Below, piece after piece: positions 25,401 through 40,400 of a DNA stretch of 64,000 nucleotides (positions are counted from its first letter, which is position 1; every line of letters begins with the position of its first letter). A program made the position numbers and the translations under genes. The DNA lies in assembly GCA_001557505.1 (NCBI GenBank), contig LSAX01000012.1, forward strand, positions 310,001 through 374,000, in the 5' to 3' direction. The notes under the pieces are model-generated. The model searched no databases and had not been told where the DNA came from. It was given only the letters and a program-made list of their open reading frames with translations. This DNA is from Reticulascus tulasneorum (lineage: Eukaryota > Ascomycota > Sordariomycetes > Glomerellales > Reticulascaceae).

Positions 25401-28400
25401 ATCGTTTCTGCCCTCCTGCCTGGTTCGAGAGACACATCGCGAAACCCGCTAGTACAGCTCATGTTCGCGCTACAATCCCAACAAGACCTCGGAAAGATCC
25501 AGCTGGAAGGGTTGGTAGGAGAGGGTATACCAACAACTGTATCAACTAGACTTGACGTAGAGGTCCACCTGTTCCAAGAAGTTGGTAGGCTAAGCGGCAG
25601 TATGCTCTTTGCCACAGATTTGTTCGAGCTCGAGACAATCAGGAGTGTGGTAGCCGTCTTCCTAGAGGTCTTACGCCGGGGTCTTGAGCAGCCTCAGACG
25701 CCGATTGCAATGCTGCCGCTCACCGATGGACTAGCAGATCTTCGCAGCATGGGCCTGCTGGAAATCGAGAGGACAGACTATCCACGCGAGTCGAGCGTGG
25801 TTGACGTCTTCCGCGAGCAGGTCGCGGCCACTCCAGATGTAGCCGCCGTCGTCGACAAGTCCTCACAGCTGACCTACTCTGAGCTAGACCAGCAATCTGA
25901 CCAGCTTGCTACATGGCTGCGCCGACGTCATATCCCTGCCGAAACACTGATCGGAGTACTGGCGCCGCGCTCGTGCCAGACAATTGTCGCCTTCCTCGGT
26001 ATCCTGAAGGCGAACCTAGCGTATCTACCCCTCGATGTCAATGTGCCCACGGCCCGTATTGAGGCAATCTTATCTGCCGTACCCGGCCACAAGCTGGTCT
26101 TACTCGGTTCTGACGTCCCTGATCCGGAGGTTCAGCTGCCAGACGTTGAGCTGGTACGGATTGAAAACACTCTGGGCCCTCATGACAACGACGATGGTAT
26201 TTATAGCGAAATTCGACCTTCAGCGACAAGCCTTGCATATGTCATGTTTACATCTGGGTCAACCGGTAGGCCTAAGGGCGTCATGATCGAGCACCGTAGC
26301 ATACTGCGGCTTGTAAAAGAGAGCAATGTTGTGTTCCAACTGCCACGAGCGCCTCGGATGGCACATTTGTCGAACCTTGCCTTTGATATTTCAGTGCAAG
26401 AGGTATACACAGCCCTCTTGAATGGCGGCACGCTAGTCTGCATCGACTATTTTACTACGTTGGACAGCCGAGCACTCGAAGCTGTTTTTACGCAAGAACA
26501 AGTCAATGTAGCCATGCTCACCCCTGCGCTACTAAAACAGTGTTTAGCCAATATACCAGCTACAATTGGCGCACTAGACGTCCTATTCAACGTAGGTGAT
26601 AGATTCGACAGTCGCGATGCAATCGAGGCAGATGCGCTTGTCCGGGTTGGAGTCTATAATGCTTATGGTCCAACCGAAAATGGCATCCAAAGCACCATGT
26701 TCAAGGTTGACCAGGACAAACACTTAGTAAATGGTGTTCCAATCGGACGAGCTATCAGCAACTCTGGGGCTTTCATTATGGATATACATCAGCAGCTCGT
26801 CCCTGCCGGTGTCATGGGAGAGCTGGTTGTCACTGGCGATGGGCTCGCCCGAGGATATACCGATCCGGCATTGGATCTTGACCGCTTTGTTCAGGTCTCT
26901 GTCGACGGCCAGCTTATACGAGCTTACCGGACGGGCGATAGGGCGAGGTACCGACCGAAAGACAGTCAAATCGAGTTCTTTGGCCGCATAGATCAGCAGA
27001 TCAAGATCCGCGGCCACCGTATCGAGCCCGCGGAGGTAGAACATGCCATGCTCAGCCATATTACAGTCCGCAACGCAGCTGTAGTGGTTCGGAAGCAAAA
27101 AGGGAAGGAGCCAGAAATGGTTGGCTTCGTCTCAGCCCAGGACGACAAGTCCATCGAACAGGTCGAGGCTGGCAGCCAGGTCGAAGGGTGGGGAAATCAT
27201 TTCGAAACAAGCAGGTATGCAGATATCAAAGCTATCGACCAGTCTGCCATTGGTAGCGACTTCATGGGCTGGACATCAATGTACGACGGGAGCGATATTG
27301 ACAAGGTCGAGATGCAGGAGTGGCTTGACGATACCATACAGACACTCCTGGATGGTCAAGCCCCTGGCAACATACTCGAGATAGGAACCGGTACTGGCAT
27401 GGTCCTGTTCAATTTAGGTGACGGCCTGGAAAGCTATGTGGGCCTTGATCCGTCGAAGTCCGCTGCTGCTTTCGTCAACAGCATAGTCAAGGCCACTCCG
27501 GCACTAGCTGATAGGGCCAAAGTGCACGTCGGCACGGCGACAGATTTTGGTCGACTAGGCGGGCTCCGCCCTGACCTGGTAGTGATTAACTCTGTAGCCC
27601 AGTATTTCCCTACGCCGGAGTACTTGGTAGAGGTCGTCAACGCTCTCGCTCAAATCCCAGGCGTGAAACGCCTGTTCTTTGGAGACATGCGGTCTTACGC
27701 TATTAACCGTGATTTTCTCGCCGCCAGGGCTTTACACGCACTAGGTGAGAAAGCGACTAGAGCTGAGATTCGAAGGAAGATGGCAGAATTAGAAGAGCGC
27801 GAGGAGGAACTGCTCGTCGATCCGGCCTTCTTTACGGGTCTTTTAAGCCAGCTACCTGGTCAAGTCGAACACGTCGAGATTTTGCCAAAGAGAATGAGAG
27901 CCACGAATGAGCTCAGCGCATATAGATATGCTGCTGTTATATACATACGTGATCCGAAAGAGAGCGCGCAGCCTGTCCACGTAATTGACACGGAATCCTG
28001 GGTCGACTTCGGAACATCGAACATGGATCGCCACGCTCTTCTCCGCCTCTTGCAGAACTCGCCAGACTCACAAACCATCGCCATCAGCAATATTCCTCAT
28101 AGTAAGTCTATTGTAGAGCGGTATGTGACCAAATCACTGGATGACGATACCGGCGGCGGAGACGATGCAGAAGGTTCTTTGGATGGCGAAGCTTGGGTCT
28201 CAGCTGTCCGCTTCAGCGCCAAAAACTGCGCATCAATGTCCGCGACCGACATTATACAGCTTGGTGAACAGGCAGGCTTTCGTGTTGAGCTCAGCTGGGC
28301 GCGGCAATCATCTCAAAACGGTGGGCTTGATGCTGTCTTCCACCATTTTAAGCCTCTTGGAGAACGGACTCGAGTTAAAATCCGGTTCCCTACTGATGAT

Positions 28401-31400
28401 GAGAGCCGACGGTCAAACCATCTCACGAATAGGCCGCTGCAGCGGCTTCAGAGCCGTCGGATCGAGACGCAGATCCGCGAGCAGCTGCAAACCTTGCTCC
28501 CACCATATATGATCCCGACGCGAATTGTGGTATTGGACCAGATGCCTCTCAATGCCAACGGTAAGGTTGACCGGAAAGAGCTTGCTCGGAGAGCTCAGGT
28601 CGTATCAAAGACTGAGATAGTCTCCGCCCGCGTCGCTCCACGCAACGAGGTAGAAGCTGTCTTATGCGAAGAGTTCGCAGACGTACTTGGCGTCGAAGTC
28701 GGTATTACTGATAACTTCTTCGATCTCGGCGGACATTCTCTCATGGCCACGAAGCTAGCGGCACGTACTAGCCGGCGGCTGGATGCCCGTGTGTCCGTCA
28801 AAGATGTCTTCGACCATCCCGTCCTCGCCGATCTTGCAGCTATCATCCGACGAGGCTCGACCCCACATAGTCCCATTCCTTCGACGCCATATAGCGGGCC
28901 TGTTGAGCAGTCATTTGCTCAGGGCCGTCTTTGGTTCCTCGATCAATTCAACCTCGGTGCGTCATGGTATCTCATGCCACTCGCCGTGCGTATGCGCGGC
29001 CCTCTTCAGATAAACGCACTTGCAGCCGCGCTGTCCGCCCTAGAAGAGCGTCACGAGACTTTGCGGACGACATTTGAGGAGCAGGATGGCGTAGGTGTTC
29101 AAGTCGTTCAGCCGAGCCGCACGAAGGAGCTCAGAGTTATCGACTTGTCGGCCGAGGAAGATAGTAGCTACCACCAACCGCTACGCCAAGAGCAGACAAC
29201 GCCGTTCAATCTGGCCTCTGACCCGGGGTGGAGAGTGTCACTATTACGGCTAGGAGAAGAGGATCATATTATTTCTATCGTCATGCACCATATAATCTCC
29301 GACGGCTGGTCCGTTGATATTATGGGCCGGGAACTGGCTCAATTTTATGCCGCCGCAGTCCGTGGGCAAGATCCTCTGTCGCACGTGAGCCCACTCCCAA
29401 TCCAGTATCGCGACTTTGCCGCGTGGCAGAAGGAAGCTGAGCAGGTGGCCGAGCATCAGCGCCAGCTCGAGTATTGGACAAAACAACTTGAGGATAGCTC
29501 TCCGGCTGAACTCCTTACTGACCGACCACGGCCACCCATAATGTCAGGCGAGGCTGGTGTCGTACCGATCATCATCGAGGGATCTATATATGAGAGCCTC
29601 CGAACGTTCTGTCGCATTCATCAGGTGACGTCTTTTGCCGTGCTACTTGCGGCATTCCGCGCAGCGCACTACCGTCTCACTGGGGCGGAGGACGCCACTG
29701 TTGGGACGCCAATAGCTAACCGCAATCGGCCGGAGCTCGAGAACTTGATCGGGTTCTTCGTCAATACCCAATGTATGCGTATCGCCATCAGAGAAGACGA
29801 TACATTCGATAAACTAGTGCAGCAAGTCCGGTCAACAGCGACGGCGGCGTTTGCGAACCAAGACGTTCCTTTCGAGCGCGTCGTGTCAGCCCTTTTGCCT
29901 GGGTCAAGTGACACGTCGCGGAACCCGTTAGTACAGCTTATGTTCGCCTTACACTCTCAACAAGACCTCGGAAAAATACAGTTAGAATACCTGGTAGGCG
30001 AGCGCGTACCAACGTCTGTAACAACAAGACTTGACGTAGAGTTCCACCTATTCCAAGAGGTTGGTAGGCTGAATGGCAGTGTGCTCTTTGCAACCGACCT
30101 GTTCGAGCCAGAGACCATTCGCGGCATGGTCGCGGTCTTCCAGGAGGTCCTACGACGGGGTCTTGAGCAGCCTCATACCCCGATTGCAATCCTGCCACTC
30201 ACCGACGGACTAGCAGATCTTCGCAGCATGGGCCTGCTTGAAATCGAGCGGACAAACTATCCACGCGAGTCAAGCGTGGTTGACGTCTTCCACGAGCAGG
30301 TTACAGCCACTCCAGACGCGATTGCCATCATCGACAAGTCCTCGCGACTTACCTATTCTGAGTTGAATCAACAATCTGACGAGCTTGCTACCTGGCTATG
30401 CCGGCGGCATATCCCTGCCGAAACACTGGTCGGAGTACTGGCGCCACGCTCATGCCAGACAATTGTCGCCTTCCTAGGCGTTCTCAAGGCGAACCTGGCA
30501 TATCTACCACTCGACGTTAATGTTCCTACTGTTCGTATCGAAGCGATCCTGTCAACAATCCCTGGCCATCGGCTGGTTCTGCTTGGTTCCGATGTACCGC
30601 CTCCGGAGGTCCAGTTGCCAGGGGTCGAGGTGGTAAAAATTGCTGACACTCTGGGTCCTCATGGCAACGAATATACCGCTGATACTGCAATACGGCCTTC
30701 GGCAACAAGCCTTGCGTATGTCATCTTTACATCTGGGTCAACAGGTAAGCCCAAAGGCGTTATGGTCGAGCACCGTGGCATCTTACGGCTCGTGAAGCAG
30801 AGCAACATTGTATCCAAGCTACCTAAGGCAGCACGGATGGCACACTTGTCTAATATAGCGTTCGATGCCTCGATGTGGGAGACCTATACGGCACTCCTAA
30901 ACGGTGGAACCCTGGTCTGTATCGAATATTTTACTATCTTGGATAGTAAATTACTCGAGGCCGTCTTCATACAAGAACAAGTCCGCGTGGCTCTACTTCC
31001 GCCAGCATTGCTTAAGCAGTGCTTGGCCAACATACCTGCCGCCGTTGGCGCATTAGAGGTGCTCTTTATAGGTGGAGATCGGCTGGAAAGTTGTGATGCA
31101 ATCGAGGCGCGAGGTCTTGCTCAAACCGTCTACAATGCGTATGGTCCCACGGAGAACGCAGTTATGAGTACGATCTATAGAATTGCCGAGCATCAGTCGT
31201 TTGTGAACGGCGTTCCTATCGGGCGAGCCGTCAGTAACTCCGGAGCCTATATTATGGATTCCCACCAGCAACTTGTCTCTGCCGGTGTTATGGGAGAGCT
31301 TGTCGTTACGGGAGACGGACTGGCCCGAGGGTATACCAACCCGGCGCTAGACCGCGATCGCTTCATCCAGGTCACTATCGACGATCAGCTCGTGCGGGTA

Positions 31401-34400
31401 TACCGAACAGGTGACCGCGTACGCTACCAACCTAAAAACGGCCAGATCGAGTTCTTCGGGCGTATTGACCAGCAGATCAAAATCCGAGGTCACCGTATTG
31501 AACCGGCCGAGGTGGAGCATGCAATGGTCAGCCAGGACGCAGTCCTTGATGCCGCTGTGGTCATCCAGAAGCAGGAGGATCAGGAGCCAGAAATGGTAGG
31601 CTTCGTCGTAGCCCGTGCTGATGAATTCATCGGGCAGGATGAGGCTAGCAGCCAGGTCGAAGGGTGGGAAAATCACTTTGAGACGAACGCATATGCCGAT
31701 ATCAAAGCCATCAACTCGTCTGCAATTGGAAGCGACTTTATAGGTTGGACGTCAATGTATGACGGTAGTGATATCGACAAGGTAGAGATGCAGGAGTGGC
31801 TTGATGACACCATACAAACACTCCTCGATGGCGAGACTCCTGGCCACGTACTCGAGATAGGAACAGGCACAGGCATGGTACTATTTAATTTAGGTGACGG
31901 CCTGCAGAGCTACGTGGGTCTCGAACCGTCGATGTCGGCTGCCGCATTTGTTAACAGTACTGTCAACTCCATCCCGACACTGGCTGGCAAGGCCACAGTA
32001 CATGTCGGCACGGCGACCGATATTGGTCGGCTAGACGGACTATGCCCTGATGTGGTCGTGATTAACTCTGTAGCTCAGTATTTTCCTACACCGGAGTATC
32101 TGGCAGAAGTCGTCAAAGCCCTCACTCAGATCCCGGGTGTCAAGCGTCTGTTTTTTGGCGACATGCGATCCTACGCTATCAACCGGCAATTTCTCGCAGC
32201 TCGGGCCCTCTATGCTCTCGGTGCGAAGGCGACAAGGAACAGTGTTCGAAGAAAGATAGGAGAAATGGAAGAGCGCGAAGAAGAACTGCTGGTAGATCCG
32301 GCTTTCTTTACAGGTCTGGTGAGGCAGCTACCTCATCAGGTTAAGCACGTTGAAATCCTGCCGAAGAGGATGAGAGCCACCAACGAGCTTAGCGCATATC
32401 GGTATGCAGCTGTCATACATATACGTGATTTGCACGAGTCGGCACAGCCTGTCTACGAGATTGATAACGAATCTTGGGTCGATTTCGGTCTGTCTAGCAT
32501 GGACCGCCACGCTCTGCTCCGCCTCCTCCAAAGCTCGCCAGACTCCCAAAGCGTCGCCATCAGTAATATTCCTAATAGCAAAACCATAATAGAGCGATAT
32601 GTTGTCGAGTCGCTTGATCAAGACTATGACGACGCTCAAGACTCACTGGACGGGCCGGCTTGGGTTTCAGCGGTCCGATCGAGTGCTGCAAACTCAGTTT
32701 CGCTATCTGCAACGGACCTCATACAGCTCGGAGAAGAAGCAGGTTTCCATGTGGAACTCAGTGTGGCGCGACAATGCTCCCAGAAAGGCGCATTCGATGC
32801 CATCTTCCACCGCTATCCCCAGGTCAAAGCAGGGGCCCGTGTCATGATCCGATTTCCGACTGAGAGCCAAGACCGCCAAGTGAGTGGTCTCACGAACAGA
32901 CCATTACAGAGGCTACACAGCCGTCGGATCGAGACGCAGATCCGTGAGCGGCTACAAACCCTACTACCATCTTACATGATTCCGACACGCATAGTGGTGT
33001 TAGACCAGATGCCCCTTAACGCCAACGCCAAGGTTGACCGGAAGGAGCTTACCCGACGAGCCCAAATTGTATCGAAGACCAAGATAATCTCCGCCCGTGT
33101 GGCCCCACGCAACGAGGTAGAAGCTATGCTATGCGAAGAGTTCGCAGACGTACTTGGCGTCGACGTCGGCATCACTGATAACTTCTTTAATCTTGGTGGA
33201 CATTCACTTATGGCCACGAAGCTCGCAGCGCGTATCAGCCGGCGACTGGATGCCCGTGTGTCCGTCAAAGATGTCTTCGACCATCCCGTCCTCGCCGATC
33301 TTGCAGCTATCATCCGACGAGGCTCGACCCCACATAGTGCCATTCCTTCGACGCCATATAGCGGGCCTGTTGAGCAGTCATTTGCTCAGGGCCGTCTTTG
33401 GTTCCTCGATCAATTCAACCTCGGTGCGTCATGGTATCTCATGCCACTCGCCGTGCGTATGCGCGGCCCTCTTCAGATAAACGCACTTGCAGCCGCACTG
33501 TCCGCCCTAGAAGAGCGCCACGAGACCTTGCGGACGACATTTGAGGAGCAGGATGGCGTAGGTGTTCAAGTCGTTCAGCCGAGCCGCACGAAGGAGCTCA
33601 AAATCATCGATTTAGTGGAAGAGCAAGACGGGGATTTCCTCCAGCTACTACAAAAAGAGCAGACAACCTCTTTTGATCTAGCCTCCGAGCCGGGGTGGAG
33701 GGTATCGCTGCTACGGCTAGGAGATGACGACCACGTCCTCTCTATAGTCATGCACCATATCATTTCCGACGGCTGGTCTATCGATGTCTTACGTCAAGAG
33801 CTAGCCCAATTATATGCTGCCGCAGTACGGGGCCAAGATCCTCTATCACAAGTAAGCCCACTACCTATCCAGTATCGCGACTTTGCCGTGTGGCAGAAGC
33901 AGGAAGGTCAGGTCGCCGAGCACCAGCGCCAGCTCGACTACTGGGCCAAGCAGCTCGAGGACAGCTCCCCAGCTGAGCTGCTAACCGATTTCGCTCGGCC
34001 GGCAATACTATCTGGCGAAGCCGGCTTCGTCCCAGTCACCATCGAGGGACCTATATATGAGAGTCTCCGAGCATTCTGTCGCACACATCAAGTAACGTCC
34101 TTTGCCGTACTGCTTACGGCATTCCGTATAGCCCACTACCGTCTCACTGGAGTAGAAGACGCGACGATCGGAACTCCTATTGCCAATCGTAACCGCCCGG
34201 AGCTTGAGAACCTGATCGGCTGCTTTGTCAACACCCAGTGTATTCGTATTACCGTCGGCACTGAAGATAAATTCCACGACTTGGTCCAGCAGGTGCGGTC
34301 AACAGCAACGGCCATGTTTGCGAACCAAGACGTCCCATTCGAGCGCGTTGTGTCAACCCTGCTACCTGGGTCGAGAGATACATCTCGAAACCCACTGGTA

Positions 34401-37400
34401 CAACTCATGTTTGCTGTCCACTCTCAACAAAACCTCGGAAAAATTCAGTTAGAGGGCGTAATTGGTGAACCTGTACTTACAGCTCCGTCGACTCGGTTCG
34501 ACATAGAGATGCACCTAGTTCCCGGAGATGGAATGCTCGGCGGCAGCGTCCTTTTTGCCAAAGACCTGTTCGAGCCTGAGACCATCCGCAGCATTGTAGC
34601 TGTCTTCCAGGAGGTCCTGCGCCGGGGTCTTGAGCAGCCTCAGACGCCTATAGCAACCCTACCGCTTACTGATAGATTAGCAGATCTTCGCAATATGGGC
34701 TTGTTAGAGTTTGAGAAGACAGACTACCCTCGTGATTCGAGCGTGGTTGATATCTTCCATGAACAGGTGGCCACCTGTCCGGATGCAATCGCCGTCATCG
34801 ACGCGTCCTCGCGGTTTACCTACGCTCAGCTAGATCGACAATCTGACAAACTTGCCACCTGGCTACGACGGAGACAAATTCCGGCTGAGTCGCTTATCGG
34901 AGTACTAGCGCCTCGGTCATGCCAAACGATTGTCGCCTTTTTGGGCATTCTGAAGGCGAACTTGGCATATCTGCCGCTGGATGTGAATGTGCCTGCGGCC
35001 CGAACCGAGGCGATTCTGGCGGCGGTGTCAGGACACACCCTGGTGCTGCTCGGTCCTGACATATCTGCTCCAGAGCTGCAGGGGTCTGACGCGGAGTTGG
35101 TGAGGATCGGCGACATTCTTGGCAATCATGATCTAGATGATCCTGCAGACTTCTCACAGCAGCCTCTGGCCACGAGCCTTGCGTACGTAATCTTCACCTC
35201 TGGGTCGACGGGAAAGCCCAAAGGCGTCATGATCGAGCACCGTAATATTCTACGACTTGTCAAGAAGAGCAACGCTATATCCAAGCTGCCAAGATCGGCT
35301 GCTGGGGCGCATCTGTCAAATGTTGCTTTTGATGCGGCTACATGGGAGATCTATACGCCGCTACTGAATGGCGGGACGGTGGTCTGTATCGACTATTTTA
35401 CTACCTTAGACAGCAAGGAGCTCGAGATCGTATTTACGCGGGAGAGAATAAGTTCGGCTCTGCTTCCGCCAGCGCTACTCAAGCAGTGTCTCGTCAATAT
35501 GCCTCATACGCTTAGCCGCCTCGACGTCCTCCTTGTTGGTGGCGATCGGTTTGATAGTCGCGATGCGATCAAGACGCGAGAGCTTGTCCCAGCAGCCGTC
35601 TATAACGCTTACGGTCCCACCGAAAACACAGTTCTGAGTACAATCTACAATGTCGAGGAGAATGAGAACTTTGCCAATGGCGTCCCTATTGGCCGTGCGG
35701 TCAGTAATTCTGGAGCCTACATCATGGATCCTTACCAGCAGCTCGTCCCTGCTGGCGTCATGGGAGAGCTGGTCGTCACTGGGGATGGACTCGCCCGAGG
35801 GTATACTGACCCGGCGCTGGACCACGACCGTTTTATCCAGGTCACTATCGACGGCCAGCTCGTGCGGGCGTACCGAACTGGCGACCGCGTACGCTACCGA
35901 CCAAAAGACGGCCAGATCGAGTTCTTCGGGCGTATTGACCAGCAGATCAAAATCCGAGGCCACCGTATTGAGCTGGCCGAGGTGGAGCATGCCATGCTTA
36001 GCCACAGCACAGTCCGCGATGCCGCAGTTGTCGTCCGGAAGCAAGAGGGTCAAGAACTAGAAATGGTTGGCTTCGTTGCGGCCCACGTCGACAAATCTCT
36101 CAAGCAGAACGGAGCTATTTCCGGCCATACCGATGGCCTGGAAAGTAGTGAAGAACATTTGGCATCGCAGACTGAGATGGAAATCCGCGAGCGGCTGCAG
36201 ACACTGCTGCCACCTTACATGATGCCTGTGCGAATCGTGGTACTGGACCAGATGCCTCTCAATGCTAACGGTAAGGTTGACCGAAAAGAACTCGCTCGGC
36301 AAGCCCAAACCGTATCGAAAACTGAGGTGATTGCCGCCCGCGTGGAACCACGGAACGAGATAGAGGCTGTATTATGCGAAGAGTTCGCGGACGTACTCGG
36401 TGTCGACGTCGGCATCATGGACAACTTCTTCAATCTTGGTGGACATTCACTTATGGCCACGAAGCTCGCGGCACGGATCAGCCGGCGGCTGGATGCCCGT
36501 GTGTCTATTAAAGACGTCTTCGACTATCCTGTCCTCGCTGACCTCGCAGCTATCGTCCGGCGGGGCTCGACACCTCACAGTCCTATCATTTCGACGGCGT
36601 ATAGCGGACCTGTCGAACAGTCGTTTGCGCAGGGCCGTCTATGGTTCCTCGATCAGTTGAATCTCGGCGCGACGTGGTATCTCATGCCGCTGGCCGTACG
36701 TATGCGTGGCCCGCTTCATAAAGACGCACTTGCTGCCGCGCTGTTCGCCCTGGAGGATCGCCATGAACCTCTGCGGACGACATTTGAGGAGCAGGATGGC
36801 GTTGGCGTGCAAGTCGTTCAGCCAAGTCATGCTAAGGAGCTTAGAGTTATTGATTTGTCAGCTGAAAAAGAGGATGGCTACCTGCAAACGCTACAAAAGG
36901 AACAGGCAACTCCATTCGACTTGGCATCCGAGCCAGGGTGGAGGGTAGTACTACTACGGCTAGGAGAAGACGATCACATCCTGTCTATTGTCATGCATCA
37001 CATTATCTCCGATGGCTGGTCTGTCGATATTATGCGGCAAGAGCTAGCCCGATCATACACTGCAGCAGTCCAGGGTCAAGACCCTCTGTCACAATTTAGC
37101 CCACTACCCATCCAGTATCGCGACTTTGCTATGTGGCAGAAGGAGGCCGAGCAGGTGGCCGAGCACCAGCGCCAGCTCGACTACTGGACCAAACAGCTCG
37201 AGGACAGCTCCCCGGCTGAGCTTCTGACCGACCTCCCTCGACCAGCTATACTTTCTGGGGCAGCCGGCTTTGTCCCAGTCACAATCGATGGGTCGTTATA
37301 CAAGAGCCTTCGAGCATTTTGTCGCACTCACCAAGTCACTTCTTTCGCCGTACTGCTTGCAGCATTCCGCATAGCCCACTACCGTCTTACTGGGGCCGAA

Positions 37401-40400
37401 GACGCGACAATTGGTACTCCTATCACCAACCGTAATCGGCCGGAGCTTGAGAACCTGATCGGCTTCTTCGTCAACACCCAGTGTATGCGGATTACTATTG
37501 ACGAAGACGATACATTTGAAAAGTTGGTGCGGAATGTCCGATCAACCGCGACAGCAGCGTTCGCAAACCAAGACGTCCCGTTCGAACGTATCGTGTCGGC
37601 CCTCCTACCAGGGTCGAGAGATACGTCTCGGAACCCGCTAGTGCAGCTTATGTTTGCCGTCCACTCTCAACAAGACCTCGGAAAAATTCAGTTAGATGGC
37701 CTAATGGGTGAGCCTGTACCAACGGCTATATCAACTAGGCTCGATGCAGAGTTCCACCTATTTCAAGAGGTGGGAAAGCTGAGTGGCAGTGTGCTCTTTG
37801 CCACTGACTTATTCGAACCCGAAACAATACGCGGCATGGTCGCCGTCTTCCAGGAGGTCCTGCGCCGAGGTCTTGATCAACCTCAGACACCAATTGCCAC
37901 CCTTCCGCTTACTGACGGATTGTCGGATCTTCGCGATATGGGCCTTTTGGAAATCGAGAAGACGGGCTATCCCCGCGAGTCAAGCGTGATCGATGTCTTC
38001 CGCAAGCAGGCTGCGGCCTCTCCAGACACGACTGCCATCATCGATGCGTCATCGCAAATGACGTACTCTCGGCTGGACCAAGAATCTGACAAAATTGCCG
38101 CCTGGCTACGACGGCGACAAATTCCGGCGGAGTCAATTATCGGAGTGCTCGCACCTCGATCATGCCAGACAGTCGCTGCCTTCCTCGGTATCCTGAAGGC
38201 GAACCTAGCGTATCTACCACTTGATGTCAAGGTTCCGTCTGCCCGTCTCGAAGCAATTCTGTCTGCCGTTGCAGGACACAAGCTCGTCCTACTCGGTTCT
38301 GATGTCCCTATTCCGGAGATTCAACTGCCAGACGTTGAGCTGGTACGGATCGATGATACTCTAGTCCCTCATCTTATTATCGAATCTACTGATGGCGACA
38401 AGCGACCTTCGGCAACAAGTCTTGCATATGTCATTTTTACATCCGGGTCCACGGGCAGACCTAAAGGCGTTATGGTTGAGCACCGTGGCATACTACGGCT
38501 TGTGAAGAAGAGTAATGTTGTTTCCAAGCTCCCCCTAGCGCCTCGCATGGCGCATCTCTCAAATCTTGCCTTTGATGCCTCAATGTGGGAGATCTATACA
38601 GCACTCCTAAACGGTGGAACCCTGGTCTGCATTGACTACTTCACCACCTTGGACAGTAGATTACTCGAGGCTGTCTTCATTCGGGAACAAATCCGCACGG
38701 CCCTGCTTCCGCCAGCTTTGCTCAAGCAGTGTCTGGCCAATATGCCTGCCGCACTGAGGGCTTTAGAAGTTCTGTACATTGGTGGAGACCGACTGGAAGG
38801 CTGCGATGCCATCGAGGCGCGAGATCTTGTCCAGACCGGCGTCTATAACGCGTATGGCCCTACAGAAAACGCGGTCATCAGTACGATCTATAAAGTTGCT
38901 GAAAGCGCGCCATTTGTCCACGGTGTTCCAATCGGACGAGCTGTCAGCAACTCTGGAGCCTATATCATGGACTCTTACCAGCAGCTCGTCCCTGCTGGCG
39001 TCATGGGAGAGCTTGTCGTCACTGGGGATGGACTCGCCCGAGGATACACCGATCCGGCGCTAGATCACGACCGTTTCATCCAGGTCACAATCGACGGCCA
39101 GCTCGTGCGGGCATACCGAACTGGTGACCGTGTACGCTACCGACCAAAAGACGGCCAGATTGAGTTCTTCGGTCGCATAGACCAGCAGATCAAAATCCGA
39201 GGCCACCGAATTGAACCGGCTGAGGTAGAGCATGCCATGCTCAGCCACAACGTAGTAAGCGATGTCGCCGTCGTTATCCGGAAGCAAGAGGACCAGGAGC
39301 CAGAAATTGTTGCCTTTGTTGCGACTCGTCGTGAAGAGTCGACCATCGGGCAAGACGAGGCTAACATTCAAGTCGAAGGGTGGGAAACTCACTTTGAGAC
39401 GAACGCATATGCAGACATCACGGCTATCGACCATTCTGCAATTGGCAGCGACTTTATGGGTTGGACATCGATGTATGATGGTAGCGAGATCGACAAGACA
39501 GAGATGCAGGAGTGGCTTGACGACACCATGCGAACCATCCACGATGGCCAAGCCCCTGACCATGTGCTCGAAATAGGCACCGGAACCGGCATGGTTCTGT
39601 TCAATCTAGGTGACGGCCTGCAAAGCTACGTGGGCCTTGAACCGTCGAGGTCTGCGGCCACATTCGTGACTGACATAGTGAAGTCCATTCCGTCTCTGGC
39701 AGGTAGGGCCAAAGTTCATGTTGGTACAGCGACCGATATAGATCGGTTGGAAGGGCTCCAGCCTGACATTGTTGTGATCAACTCGGTTGCCCAGTACTTC
39801 CCCACGCCAGAGTATCTGACAGAGGTCATCAATGCCCTCACTCGAATCCCAGGTGTCAAACGCCTATTCTTTGGCGACATGCGATCTTATGCTATAAACA
39901 GGGATTTTCTTGCTGCCAGGGCCCTGCATGTGCTTGGCGGAAAGGTGACGAAAGACGGCGTTCGGCGGAAGATGGCAGAAATGGAAGAACGTGAAGAGGA
40001 ACTGCTCGTTGATCCAGCATTCTTCACAGGGCTAACGAGCCGGCTGTCTCATCAGGTTGAGCACGTTGAGATTCTGCCGAAGAGGATGACAGCCACCAAC
40101 GAGCTCAGCGCGTATCGTTATGCGGCGGTCATACATGTTCGAAATCCGGATACACCTGAACAAATTGTGCACAGTATCAACGCGGACTCGTGGGTTGATT
40201 TCAGAGCATCTAAGATGGATCGTCACGCTCTTCTCCGCCTCCTGAAAAGGGCCTCAGACTCTCAAACTGTCGCCATTAGTAATATTCCCCATAGCAAGAC
40301 TATTGTGGAGCGACATATCATCACGGCACTTGATGACGCCGAGAACGACGGCGGAGACAACGCACGTAACTCTCTAGATGGGCGGGCCTGGATCTCAGCC

